Assembly (NCBI RefSeq): GCF_011290505.1
Contig: NZ_JAANPV010000006.1
Coordinates: 232,762-296,761 of the forward strand
DNA length: 64,000 nt
Reading direction: 5' to 3'
Source of the DNA: Paenalcaligenes suwonensis
Lineage (GTDB): Bacteria > Pseudomonadota > Gammaproteobacteria > Burkholderiales > Burkholderiaceae_B
The notes under the pieces are model-generated. The model saw nothing but the letters and a program-made list of their open reading frames with translations. It did not search any database and had not been told where the DNA came from. Positions 8,698 to 17,339 of the stretch are shown piece by piece. How positions within the stretch are numbered: position 1 is the stretch's first letter; every line of letters begins with the position of its first letter. The position numbers were made by a program, and so were the translations under genes.

Positions 8698-9504
8698 ATG
8701 ATGACCATAGATGGCGGCGTCGCCACGTTTCTAGACTTAACGCAGCACGAAAAAAGTACACTGCTGGTCACAGGTGTGCACGGGCATTACCCCGCCCGCA
8801 CGCACGTCCCTGCGCACCAGCACGATTGCTATCACTTACTGTATGCCGCTGAAGGGTTGATGCGCGTCGAAACTGATGGCGGCGAATGGCTGCTTCCCCC
8901 CACTACCGCCGTGTGGCTACGCCCGCAAACAGAGCATGCTTTTTTTACCTATAGCCAAGTTCGCGCACATGGGTTGTTTATCAAAGCAGAAATCACTAAC
9001 CACTTAGCCGCTCAAGACGATGTACTGCACGTATCACCGTTGCTGCGTGAGCTGATTATCGCGTTGTCACTAGACAGCGTAACGCCTCCCTCTTTCTCAC
9101 GGCGTCATCAGTTACTGTCAGAACTACTGCTGGAAGAATTACAGCAACAACAACCGCTGCCCTGCTATTTGCCATGGCCTTCAGACGCCACGATGGCTCA
9201 AGTATGTGAAACCTTGACGGCAAACTTAGCGCATCCCTTTACGGCTACCGAGTGGGCCAATCAATTGGCCATGAGCAGCAAAAGCTTTCATCGGCATTTT
9301 GAACGCAGTACGGGGATAACGTTTGGACGGTGGCGTCAACAGTGCCGATTACTGCATTCACTGCCTTTGCTGCTCAATAATGCGCCTATAGTCAGCGTTG
9401 CACTGACATGCGGTTATGACAGCCACAGCGCGTATACGGTGGCCTTCAAAAAACACTTTGGCGTGTCGCCTTCACACTTTGCAGCAGCAACACGCCATGC
9501 CTAA
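8698..9504 (+). CDS. AraC-family transcriptional regulator
   Basis: 268 residues from ATG 8698 (a second ATG follows at once). The frame is open further upstream to a GTG at 8575, but the shorter form matches family length. An N-terminal cupin-like sensing domain (HVPAHQHDCYHLLYAAEG, WLLPPTTAVWLRPQTEHAF) is followed by a C-terminal double helix-turn-helix (TEWANQLAMSSKSFHRHFER, then CGYDSHSAYTVAFKKHFGVS). It ends 1 base from the stop of a convergent CynX-type transporter. A related AraC gene lies at the transporter's other side; both share an FGRWRQQ motif. Confidence 0.88.
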   Translation: MMTIDGGVATFLDLTQHEKSTLLVTGVHGHYPARTHVPAHQHDCYHLLYAAEGLMRVETDGGEWLLPPTTAVWLRPQTEHAFFTYSQVRAHGLFIKAEITNHLAAQDDVLHVSPLLRELIIALSLDSVTPPSFSRRHQLLSELLLEELQQQQPLPCYLPWPSDATMAQVCETLTANLAHPFTATEWANQLAMSSKSFHRHFERSTGITFGRWRQQCRLLHSLPLLLNNAPIVSVALTCGYDSHSAYTVAFKKHFGVSPSHFAAATRHA

Positions 9505-9505
9505 G

Positions 9506-10726
9506 TTATTCTGCGGCAGCCGTAACAGCAGCATCCGCAGCAGGAGTGTCTTGTGGCAAATGAATGGCTCTACCGGCTCCCATCCCCAAGATAGATTGCA
9601 ATACGCACAACCCAGTACACACATATAACGGAACCTGCCAGTTACCTACCGAGTCATGCAACGCCCCCAAAACAATAGGGCCAGTTGCCGCCAGCAAATA
9701 CCCTATGCACTGCGCCATCCCTGATAATGCCGCCGCTTGCGCCGTGGTAGCGGCTCGCATACCAATAAATGACAGCCCCAAAATAAAGGTGCCCGTCACC
9801 CCAAAACCAAACACCGTGACCCATACGGTGGCTGCGGCAGGGAACAATATCAAGCCCAACAAACTTACCAGCGAGAGGCTCGCCATCGATACCGCAATAC
9901 CGCGCTGGTCTTTAGAGCGCTTCACTATAGGCACCAAAATCAGCCCAGGAAAAGCTGTTGCCAACTGCATCAACCCATGCAAAGAACCGGCTTGCGCTTG
10001 GCTATAGCCTAAGTCCACCAACATGGCGGGCAACCATGTAGCGACCGAATAATAGGTCAACGAGCTAGTACCAAAGAACAAACCAACCTGCCATGCCAAA
10101 CCCATGGTCCACACACTGCGTGTCGTGGTTGTTTTGTTAGCCGCAGGAGCCGCCTGAGCACGTACTGCTTTTAGCTGCGGCAGCCATACCAGCGCACTTA
10201 ACAAGGGCAGCACCAAAAACACACCCAGCGACCACTGCCAGTTCAAGCTTTGCGCCAGTGGCACAACTACGGCTGAGCCAGCCGCCGACGCCACACCCAT
10301 GGTAATGGCATACACGGCAGTCAACGTGGTAATTTGCGATGGAAAATCACGCTTCAACAGACTAGGCAGCAAGGTATTACCAATCGCAATACCCGCACCC
10401 AAAATACTGGTACCCGCGTACAAGCTCCACAAAGCACCGGTAGAGCGCAGCACAATTGCTGCACACATAATCAGCAGCGCTACAAACAGCGCACGTTCCA
10501 AACCTATTTTTCGTGCCAATAATGGCGCAAAAGGCGACACCACAAAAAAGCTAAGCAGTGGCAAGGTAATCAATAACCCTGCTTCACTGGTGCTCAGCCC
10601 AAACACTGGTCGCAAGCTTTCCAGCAACGGACCAACCGCCGTAAAGGGGCCACGCAAGGTGGTCGCAAAAAGTAAAATCCCCAGCACCAGCCAAGCCGAG
10701 CGGGGAAGTTTAGAAAACACTGCCAT
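9506..10726 (-). CDS. CynX/NimT-family MFS transporter
   Basis: 406 residues with about 12 hydrophobic segments and the CynX/NimT subfamily opening (LRGPFTAVGPLLESL, then SEAGLLITLPLLSFFVVSPFAP). Members move cyanate, 2-nitroimidazole or other small molecules across the inner membrane; the substrate here is unknown. It diverges from an AraC-type regulator 100 bases away and converges on another. In E. coli, nimT is likewise next to the AraC-type repressor gene nimR, which supports a regulator-transporter unit. The last 20 residues are Ala-rich. Confidence 0.85.
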   Translation of the reverse strand: MAVFSKLPRSAWLVLGILLFATTLRGPFTAVGPLLESLRPVFGLSTSEAGLLITLPLLSFFVVSPFAPLLARKIGLERALFVALLIMCAAIVLRSTGALWSLYAGTSILGAGIAIGNTLLPSLLKRDFPSQITTLTAVYAITMGVASAAGSAVVVPLAQSLNWQWSLGVFLVLPLLSALVWLPQLKAVRAQAAPAANKTTTTRSVWTMGLAWQVGLFFGTSSLTYYSVATWLPAMLVDLGYSQAQAGSLHGLMQLATAFPGLILVPIVKRSKDQRGIAVSMASLSLVSLLGLILFPAAATVWVTVFGFGVTGTFILGLSFIGMRAATTAQAAALSGMAQCIGYLLAATGPIVLGALHDSVGNWQVPLYVCTGLCVLQSILGMGAGRAIHLPQDTPAADAAVTAAAE

Positions 10727-10826
10727 ACCGTCACTACATGTTGAATTAGCCAGCCTCTACCATACCCCACCCCCCTTTTCTGAATTTACTTATAATGACT
10801 ATTTATTGCTAAAAACGGTCAACCTT

Positions 10827-11618
10827 ATGCTAGACCCTCTGTATCACGCTATGCAGAGCTTTGACCCAGATGCTCTGCCCTACCCCGTCACGGCGCTACG
10901 TGTAGACAACGCACGCGAAGAATCCAGTGAATTGCCCTTTCATCGTCACGATAAAGCCCAATTGGTGGTGTCACTACAAGGCGGTGTCATGTGTCAGGCT
11001 GAAGGTGGAATGTGGATGGTGCCTCCGCGCTGCGGCGTATGGATTCCGGGTGATATGCTGCACAGCAACCACATCACCGCCAACGGCCAAGTGTGCCTAC
11101 TGTTTGTAGACCCTACCATTACGGGACTGCCTGAACATTGCTGCACGCTGTCGCTCACCCCCTTAGTGGTAGAGCTGATTTTGCATGTGGCCCAAATTGC
11201 CAACCCTGCAAACCTCACCCTGCCACATGAAACCCAACTGATTACCGTACTACTGGAAGAGTTGCGCCGTATGCAGGTAGAGCAACTGCATCTACCTATT
11301 CCCGAACACCCGGTATTACAGCGTATTGCCCATGCGCTCATACGTCATCCAGACGACCGTAGCACCGTTGCCCAATGGGCCAGCAAAGTAGCCATGAGCG
11401 AACGTACCTTGGCTAGATTAGTACAACGCGAAACCCGCATGAGCTTTGGCCGTTGGCGGCAGCAATTGCACATATTGATCGCCCTACAACGCTTAGCGGC
11501 AGGCTTTAGTGTGCAACGCGTGTCGGATGCCTTGGGCTACGAATCGGTGAGTGCCTTTATTACTATGTTTCGCAAAGCATTAGGTAAACCACCGGGGCGC
11601 TATATTGCTGAGCAGTGA
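10827..11618 (+). CDS. AraC-family transcriptional regulator (NimR-like position)
   Basis: 263 residues from ATG 10827. The frame is open far upstream, but that part is antisense to the transporter and not a credible protein. A cupin-like N-terminal domain (LPFHRHDKAQLVVSLQGGV, MWMVPPRCGVWIPGDMLH) precedes an AraC C-terminus (VAQWASKVAMSERTLARLVQ, then LGYESVSAFITMFRKALGKP). It diverges from the CynX/NimT-type transporter and probably controls it from the 100-base shared promoter region. It looks paralogous to the AraC gene at 8698. Confidence 0.88.
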   Translation: MLDPLYHAMQSFDPDALPYPVTALRVDNAREESSELPFHRHDKAQLVVSLQGGVMCQAEGGMWMVPPRCGVWIPGDMLHSNHITANGQVCLLFVDPTITGLPEHCCTLSLTPLVVELILHVAQIANPANLTLPHETQLITVLLEELRRMQVEQLHLPIPEHPVLQRIAHALIRHPDDRSTVAQWASKVAMSERTLARLVQRETRMSFGRWRQQLHILIALQRLAAGFSVQRVSDALGYESVSAFITMFRKALGKPPGRYIAEQ

Positions 11619-11708
11619 ATATCTCGCTACATCGCTGCATCCTAGCTATCAGAATGCGTAGAATAAGAAACGTACTATTGCCTAACAACAAATCAATAAA
11701 GCCTAGTT

Positions 11709-12356
11709 ATGTCTTTAGAATTATTACTGTTATTTATACCCGCCTGTTTTGCCTTAAACATGGCTCCCGGCCCCAACAACCTGCTTTCTGTGTCTGACGC
11801 CACCCGTTTTGGATTTGGCGTGTCGTGCTTAGCAGGCATAGGCCGCCTAATCGCGTTTATGGGCATGATCGCCATTGCGGCATCCGGTCTAGCCGTCGTA
11901 CTGCAAACCTCGGCCATCGCGTTCACCGTCATTAAAGTAGTAGGTGCCCTGTACTTGTTCTATCTAGCATGGCAATTGTGGCGTGCGCCCGTGAGCCAAG
12001 CCCCCCAAGAAAGCAATGTTCGCCCCAACAAAAACTACAGCCTATGGAAGTTAATGCGACAAGAGTTCATGGTGGCTGCTGGTAACCCCAAAGCCATTTT
12101 GATCCTCACCGCATTCTTACCGCAATTTGTAAACCCTGCAGACGCCGCAGCCCCACAATTCATGGTACTAGGTAGTCTGTTCTTAGGCTTAGAGTGGATA
12201 GCCATCGCCGCCTATGCTTACATGGGTGCACACTTAGGGAAATGGTTTGCTGTGCCCGAGCGCCAACGCCGTTTTAATCGTGGTTGTGCGGCGTTGTTAG
12301 GGGCTGCTGGGTGCGGGCTATTGCTGTCTAAAAACTCTATGCATCAAGGCGCTTAA
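11709..12356 (+). CDS. LysE-family amino acid exporter
   Basis: 215 residues with about six hydrophobic segments and the LysE/RhtB signature near the N-terminus (FALNMAPGPNNLLSVSDATRFG), plus GNPKAILILTAFLPQFV mid-protein. Family members export amino acids or their analogues from the cytoplasm. It starts 90 bases after the AraC gene on the same strand, so it may be read through from it. The substrate cannot be inferred from sequence. Confidence 0.88.
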   Translation: MSLELLLLFIPACFALNMAPGPNNLLSVSDATRFGFGVSCLAGIGRLIAFMGMIAIAASGLAVVLQTSAIAFTVIKVVGALYLFYLAWQLWRAPVSQAPQESNVRPNKNYSLWKLMRQEFMVAAGNPKAILILTAFLPQFVNPADAAAPQFMVLGSLFLGLEWIAIAAYAYMGAHLGKWFAVPERQRRFNRGCAALLGAAGCGLLLSKNSMHQGA

Positions 12357-12443
12357 GCGCCTGTGCCAACCAGAGACTACTGCTCGGTATGTGGCTGGTG
12401 TTATATATTCTAATAAAAGCACAATTAGGAGATATTGCTTGCC

Positions 12444-13322
12444 ATGCAAGTGCCATTACTGAACGCCTTACGAACCTTTACGGTGTCGGCACAACGGTTG
12501 AACTTCACCAAAGCGGCTGAAGACTTATTGGTCTCACCCTCCGCAGTTAGCCATCAGATCAAAATTCTGGAGGAGTATTTAGGGTGCAAACTGTTCTTGC
12601 GCAAGAACCGATCATTAGAGCTAACTGATCAAGGGCAGTTCTTATTCAGCAGGCTGCAACGCCCTTTTCACGAGATCAATCAGGCCCTGAGTGAACTGCG
12701 TATGCCCTATGGCAAAAGCCGCATCAATTTATCATTACGCCCCTTTGTTTCAAGCATGTGGTTTACCGGGCAATTACGCGACTTCTGGTCTAAACATCCA
12801 GATATTGAAATTAACCTGCTACATAATCTGCAGGCTCCTGATTTTTTCAGGGATAACATTAATTTCGCCATTGTTTGGGGAAAACAAGGCGATTGGCCGC
12901 ATCTCAACACTGTGCGTATTATTCCCGGTAACCTGACCCCAGTCTGTTCTCCCTCGTATTTACACGCTCACGGTGCTATTACCTCGCCCAGCGATCTAAA
13001 CCAACACATACTTATTCACGAAGAAAACCACCTGTGTTGGCAACAATGGCTACACAAGGCAACGGGTCAAGATATGACAGCCAAAAAGGGCTTCCATATT
13101 GATGACACCAATGTGCGCATGAATGCGGTGCTCAATGGGCAAGGTATCATGCTAGGTTGTCCTGCGTTACTACAGCCACTTATAGAAGAACAAGAAGTTG
13201 TTCAACTGTTTGATGTGTATTTAGATGAGTACGCCTATTTTCTAGCCTACCCCAAACAGGCAAATCTTAGCCTTCAAGAACAAGACTTTGTAGATTGGGT
13301 AAAGTCCATCGCCCTGCAGTAA
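12444..13322 (+). CDS. LysR-family regulator (GcvA-like)
   Basis: 292 residues from ATG 12444, 10 bases after AGGAGAT; a TTG at 12435 is too close to that site. The N-terminal winged helix (LNALRTFTVSAQRLNFTKAA, LLVSPSAVSHQIKILEEYLG) is of the GcvA type, and a substrate-binding domain fills the rest. It lies upstream of and in the same direction as the Rieske oxygenase operon, separated by a terminator, so it is a candidate activator of that operon. The effector is unknown. Confidence 0.88.
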   Translation: MQVPLLNALRTFTVSAQRLNFTKAAEDLLVSPSAVSHQIKILEEYLGCKLFLRKNRSLELTDQGQFLFSRLQRPFHEINQALSELRMPYGKSRINLSLRPFVSSMWFTGQLRDFWSKHPDIEINLLHNLQAPDFFRDNINFAIVWGKQGDWPHLNTVRIIPGNLTPVCSPSYLHAHGAITSPSDLNQHILIHEENHLCWQQWLHKATGQDMTAKKGFHIDDTNVRMNAVLNGQGIMLGCPALLQPLIEEQEVVQLFDVYLDEYAYFLAYPKQANLSLQEQDFVDWVKSIALQ

Positions 13323-13354
13323 CCCCCTCTAAAACAGCCCTACTTAGCATCACT

Positions 13355-13385
13355 AATGCCTGCTCATTTGCAGGCATTATTTTTT
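13355..13385 (+). terminator. Rho-independent terminator after the LysR gene
   Basis: A 9-bp perfect stem AATGCCTGC/GCAGGCATT with a 6-base loop, followed by ATTTTTT. It separates the LysR gene from the oxygenase operon, which must then have its own promoter between here and 13564. Confidence 0.8.
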
Positions 13386-13563
13386 GCTCTCTATTCACCA
13401 TCGAGCCCCTCGCTACAACCGAATAAGTACTTGGCTTAAAAAAAACTCATCTATTCATCAAATTTGCTCAATTCTCAAGAATGGCTCTGTGTCGCATGAT
13501 TGGCCTCACCCTAACAACAAACCAATAACTGGTGCGATAACCCCCCTCAAAGGAGACGCCGAG

Positions 13564-14787
13564 ATGAATACAACCGTACGCTCACCCATTGATATTGAAG
13601 AGTTTGATAGCAGCTATTTTCAGCAGGAAACCGATGAGGTCTACGCCCTGCCCCCAGAGTGCTTCACGTCGGAAGAATTTTTTCAGTTTGAATTGAATGC
13701 CGTTTGGAAAACACAGTGGTTCTGTGTAGGCCGTGCAACTGATATTCCTAAAGCGGGTGATTTTTTCACCTTTGATGTAGGAAATGATGCCCTCTTCGCC
13801 GTACGCACTCGTGACGGTGACATTAATATACTGTCCAACGTCTGTCGTCACCGCAATATGCTGCTGTTGGAGGGTGCAGGTAATGTGCGCCGCATTAGCT
13901 GTCCTTTGCATGCTTGGGTTTATAACTTAGACGGTGAGTTAGTCTCTGCTCCTGGCCTGACAGACACCGGTGCAAGCTTCGACCCTAAGAGCGTATGTTT
14001 ACCCAAAATTCGCTCCGAAGTATGGGAAGGATTCATCTTTATTAACTACGATGCATTGGCCCCTGCACTGCATACCCGACTGGGTAATTTAAGCACTCAG
14101 CTAGCGAACTACCGTATGTCAGAGCTGAAGTCTTCAGAACCGCTGAAGATGGAAAACTTTGACTGGAACTGGAAAATCTTCAACGACGAGTGCTACCACT
14201 GTAGTTTCCTGCATGCCTCTTCGTGGGGAGCCATGTACGAAACCAACCCAGAACGTGTAGATGAAAGCGCCGTTTTCAACGACGTTCCTAACGGCATTGT
14301 GTCGTACAACCTAATTTCCACCCACAAAGATGCTGCCCCTACCCATACCGGCTCTATTTTGCAGCCTCCTATGGATTCGCTTACCGATGTAGAGCGCACC
14401 CAATTATCGTATGTCACCGTGGCCCCTAATCTTTTGCTAGTCGCCATGCCAGACAAAGTGAAGTACTTCATGTGGCTACCTAAAAGTGCCAAGCAATCGA
14501 CGTATGGTGTGTCGTGGATGTACCCCGAATCTACTCTGAAACGTGAAGATCACAGAGAGAAATTCGACCAAGAACACGATGACCTTTACCCCGTCATGAT
14601 TGAGGACCTTTTTGCATGGCGCCGTTCACACATGGGCATGCAGTCCAACTTTGCATCACGTGGTCGGTTAACTAACGAAGAGCTGGTCATCAAACGTCTA
14701 CAAAACTGGCTGATTGATCTCTACCGCGCGGAAGACCTCCGTGCTGACGAAAAAAGCCGAGTATTGCCTATCAGAGTGATTGCTTAA
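13564..14787 (+). CDS. Rieske non-heme iron oxygenase, alpha subunit
   Basis: 407 residues from the ATG following AAAGGAG; upstream in-frame codons lack a ribosome site. The Rieske 2Fe-2S ligands are C94-x-H96 and C113-x2-H116. The catalytic iron site reads NDECYHCSFLH, giving H212 and H217. The residue three before H212, which passes electrons from the cluster, is Glu209. Most ring-hydroxylating dioxygenases have Asp there, while carnitine monooxygenase CntA has Glu. This points to a CntA-like monooxygenase acting on a small polar or quaternary nitrogen compound rather than an aromatic. It heads an operon with its reductase. No beta subunit is present. The substrate is unknown. Confidence 0.9.
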   Translation: MNTTVRSPIDIEEFDSSYFQQETDEVYALPPECFTSEEFFQFELNAVWKTQWFCVGRATDIPKAGDFFTFDVGNDALFAVRTRDGDINILSNVCRHRNMLLLEGAGNVRRISCPLHAWVYNLDGELVSAPGLTDTGASFDPKSVCLPKIRSEVWEGFIFINYDALAPALHTRLGNLSTQLANYRMSELKSSEPLKMENFDWNWKIFNDECYHCSFLHASSWGAMYETNPERVDESAVFNDVPNGIVSYNLISTHKDAAPTHTGSILQPPMDSLTDVERTQLSYVTVAPNLLLVAMPDKVKYFMWLPKSAKQSTYGVSWMYPESTLKREDHREKFDQEHDDLYPVMIEDLFAWRRSHMGMQSNFASRGRLTNEELVIKRLQNWLIDLYRAEDLRADEKSRVLPIRVIA

Positions 14788-14805
14788 GGTTCCAGGAGCA
14801 GCATC

Positions 14806-15771
14806 ATGCAGCAAACATTGCAAACACGCGTGCTAAAAAAAACCATGCTGTCAGATCGGGTAGTGGGGTTAACTCTGGCACTACAGGATGGGACTGAGTT
14901 TCCGCACTGGGAACCAGGAGCACATATTGAATTGGAACTGGCAGTGTCCAGAACTGAGCCTTTGTATCGTCAATACTCACTGTGCGGCCAACAAGCCAAT
15001 ACTCGTGAATGGCAAATAGCAGTTCTAAAAGACGACGCTAGTCGTGGTGGCTCCACCTACATTCATGAGGTGTTGCAAGAAGGTGATGCTCTACCTGTCA
15101 GCATCCCCAAAAATCACTTTCCGTTTGCTGCAAACAAGAAGTGCTTCTTCATTGCGGGCGGCATAGGCATTACGCCTATTGTTCCTATGATCCAAGCTGC
15201 TGCGGCGGCTGGTTTGGACTGGCGCTTGCTGTACCTAGCGAGGAATCAGTCTGACTTCATCTTCGTTGAGTCTCTACAGAAATTAGACGCCTCGCGCATT
15301 ACTACCCATGCGTCCAATCAAGACGGCTTATTTGACTTAGCAGCAGCCCTGCAAGCATTGGATCAAGACACCACCGTGTACTCATGCGGTCCACAAGCTT
15401 TGTTAAATGCGCTGGAAACCTATCAACAGGAGCAGGCGCACATAGGTTGGCAATTAGTAGTAGAGCGGTTTTCTGTGGAAACCACAGCAGAGATGCTAAC
15501 TGGCAGTAGCTTTACCGTGACGTTACAAAAGTCCGGAAAAAGCATTGCGGTGGCCAGTGACGAGACCATTTTGTCAGCCCTGAAACGCGAGGGCATACGC
15601 GTGAAATGTTCGTGCCAAAACGGTAGTTGTGGCACATGTGAAACCGTTGTCATTTCTGGCCTGCCAGAACACCGAGACTTCGTACTTTCTGAAGAAGAAC
15701 GGCAATCAAATGAAACCATGATGATCTGCGTATCACGCGCGTTATCAAGCGAGTTGGTTTTGGATCTATAA
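14806..15771 (+). CDS. Oxygenase reductase: FMN/NAD(P)H domain with C-terminal plant-type 2Fe-2S ferredoxin
   Basis: 321 residues with the phthalate-dioxygenase-reductase/VanB/CntB layout. The flavin-binding motif is RQYSLCG (about residues 55-61), the NAD(P)H-binding motif is GGIGITPIVPM (near 118), and the C-terminal ferredoxin has ligands in CQNGSCGTC plus a late Cys in MMICVSRA. It transfers electrons from NAD(P)H through flavin and 2Fe-2S to the Rieske oxygenase encoded 18 bases upstream. A good AGGAG site precedes the ATG. Confidence 0.9.
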   Translation: MQQTLQTRVLKKTMLSDRVVGLTLALQDGTEFPHWEPGAHIELELAVSRTEPLYRQYSLCGQQANTREWQIAVLKDDASRGGSTYIHEVLQEGDALPVSIPKNHFPFAANKKCFFIAGGIGITPIVPMIQAAAAAGLDWRLLYLARNQSDFIFVESLQKLDASRITTHASNQDGLFDLAAALQALDQDTTVYSCGPQALLNALETYQQEQAHIGWQLVVERFSVETTAEMLTGSSFTVTLQKSGKSIAVASDETILSALKREGIRVKCSCQNGSCGTCETVVISGLPEHRDFVLSEEERQSNETMMICVSRALSSELVLDL

Positions 15772-15793
15772 AAATAAACAGGAAAAAAACATC

Positions 15794-16666
15794 ATGAAAA
15801 AAGTGGTAGTAACTGGCGGCTCTGGTCGCGTTGGCTCCTACGTAGTTCAGCAGCTCATGCAAAGCATGGAGGTAGTCGTTGCTGACTTGAAACCTAGCCA
15901 GCATCAGGTGTCATTTATTGAAACTGATGTAATGGATCTAGATGCCGTACGCGCAGCCACCAAGGATGCTGATGCGGTTATTCATTTAGCCGCCATTGAT
16001 TTCGACTGGAAAGCGCCGGAAGAACAATACATCAATGTCAACGTACGAGGCACATGGCATGTACTGCAAGCGTGTAGGGAAAATGGCGTTAAGAAAGTGG
16101 TGCTGTGTTCCAGTATCTCAGCCTGCGGCCTGTCAGAAATGCGCGCCGACTGGAAACCCCAAAGCCTGCCCGTTGACGAAACCCATGAGAACAAACCTTA
16201 TCAGGCATACAGCGTCAGCAAAATCATGATGGAACAAATGGCAAAAAGCTTCAGTGATGCCACCGACATGGAAATCATCTGCTTACGCCCACTAGCGGTT
16301 GTCTTGCCTGAAACCATCGATGCTTACATACAGTTTGTGGACACCAAAGACCGTAACTGGCTGTTCTATTACATTTGGGCTGCCGATTTGGCACGTGCCT
16401 TCGAGGCAGCCGTCAACATAGAAGGGTTACGTTACGGCGTGTTTTTCATTAGCGCAGATGACACCTCGCACCCTCTTCCCACTACAGAGTGGTACCAAAG
16501 CATTATCGGCTCTGTTCCTGAAATTAAGAACCCACGGTGGTATCAAGAGAACCCACGAGCGTCTATTTTCAGCAGTCATGCTGCCAAAGAAATCCTAGGC
16601 TGGCACCCAAGTACAGACTTTAACCAATTGCGTGAAGAGTACGCCGTCGCCAACGATCCGGCGTAA
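15794..16666 (+). CDS. NAD-dependent epimerase/dehydratase-type SDR
   Basis: 290 residues of the extended short-chain dehydrogenase fold. The N-terminal Rossmann motif is GGSGRVGSYV, a VIHLAAIDF segment follows, then SSISACG with the catalytic YSVSK (Tyr and Lys), and a C-terminal substrate region. It sits 22 bases after the reductase gene, so it probably acts on the oxygenase product, for example by oxidising an alcohol or aldehyde. The reaction itself cannot be read from the sequence. Confidence 0.85.
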   Translation: MKKVVVTGGSGRVGSYVVQQLMQSMEVVVADLKPSQHQVSFIETDVMDLDAVRAATKDADAVIHLAAIDFDWKAPEEQYINVNVRGTWHVLQACRENGVKKVVLCSSISACGLSEMRADWKPQSLPVDETHENKPYQAYSVSKIMMEQMAKSFSDATDMEIICLRPLAVVLPETIDAYIQFVDTKDRNWLFYYIWAADLARAFEAAVNIEGLRYGVFFISADDTSHPLPTTEWYQSIIGSVPEIKNPRWYQENPRASIFSSHAAKEILGWHPSTDFNQLREEYAVANDPA

Positions 16667-16715
16667 TCACAGACTCACTACCCTACTACTAAAAACTTAA
16701 AAACGGAGACGTATC

Positions 16716-17330
16716 ATGACAGGAATAAAAACAGGCATATTGGACTGGACTGGTGATAACCCCTTTATTTACTTAAAAACCGATCCAGAACAGGACTGGT
16801 CTTCTCTTTCGTTGTATTTCCGTATTGCCAGCTCTGAGTACGGTAGTGGCCACGCCATATTGGTAGTCGATAATCCATACCAAGCAGGCAGTGACAACGA
16901 TACCCGTTTGCTTATCACCGACAATCAGCCTTTGGCTGAATATTTAGTCCGTGACTTCGTACGTCACTTTGGCTTATTCCGTAAAGCAGTAGCCTTGGAT
17001 TCATTAAAAATCATCAGTGATGGCGTATTCCACACGGTCAACCACTATCCCGAAGTAGTGACGGAAAGTGTGTCGTCCAGTAGCGCCAACCTCAAGGTAG
17101 AAATGCAGTGGCATAACATGTCACAACCGGCCATTTGCGTCGATCTGCCACAGGACCAAACACAAACTCAAAAACATGAAATGATGTGTGTGTTCCATCC
17201 GGCACAGCACGCCCGTGTTTTGGTAAATGATGTTGCTTTGCCTGGTAGCACCATTGAGCGTGACTTCAATGGCACTCGTGCACAATCAGCCAGCCTCGCT
17301 AACAGTGAAACGTGGGTACGTGTAGCGTAA
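16716..17330 (+). CDS. Unknown protein in the oxygenase operon
   Basis: 204 residues that I do not recognise. No signal peptide or membrane segment is seen. The composition (many Val, Thr, Ser and aromatic residues in alternation) suggests a beta-rich soluble fold. A GGAG site precedes the ATG. It lies 49 bases after the SDR and 9 bases before the DUF1116 gene, so it is surely co-transcribed. Possible roles are a small-molecule-binding or accessory subunit for the DUF1116 protein or the oxygenase. The frame and codon use look fully normal. Confidence 0.6.
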   Translation: MTGIKTGILDWTGDNPFIYLKTDPEQDWSSLSLYFRIASSEYGSGHAILVVDNPYQAGSDNDTRLLITDNQPLAEYLVRDFVRHFGLFRKAVALDSLKIISDGVFHTVNHYPEVVTESVSSSSANLKVEMQWHNMSQPAICVDLPQDQTQTQKHEMMCVFHPAQHARVLVNDVALPGSTIERDFNGTRAQSASLANSETWVRVA

Positions 17331-17339
17331 GGAGGCATT

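Noticed and set aside
10299..10826. Upstream extension of the AraC frame at 10827
   Set aside because: It is antisense to the CynX-type transporter and its translation has no AraC-like or other sensible domain.
13384..13563. Upstream extension of the Rieske oxygenase frame
   Set aside because: It has no ribosome site and begins in a terminator. ATG 13564 follows AAAGGAG and gives the normal length.
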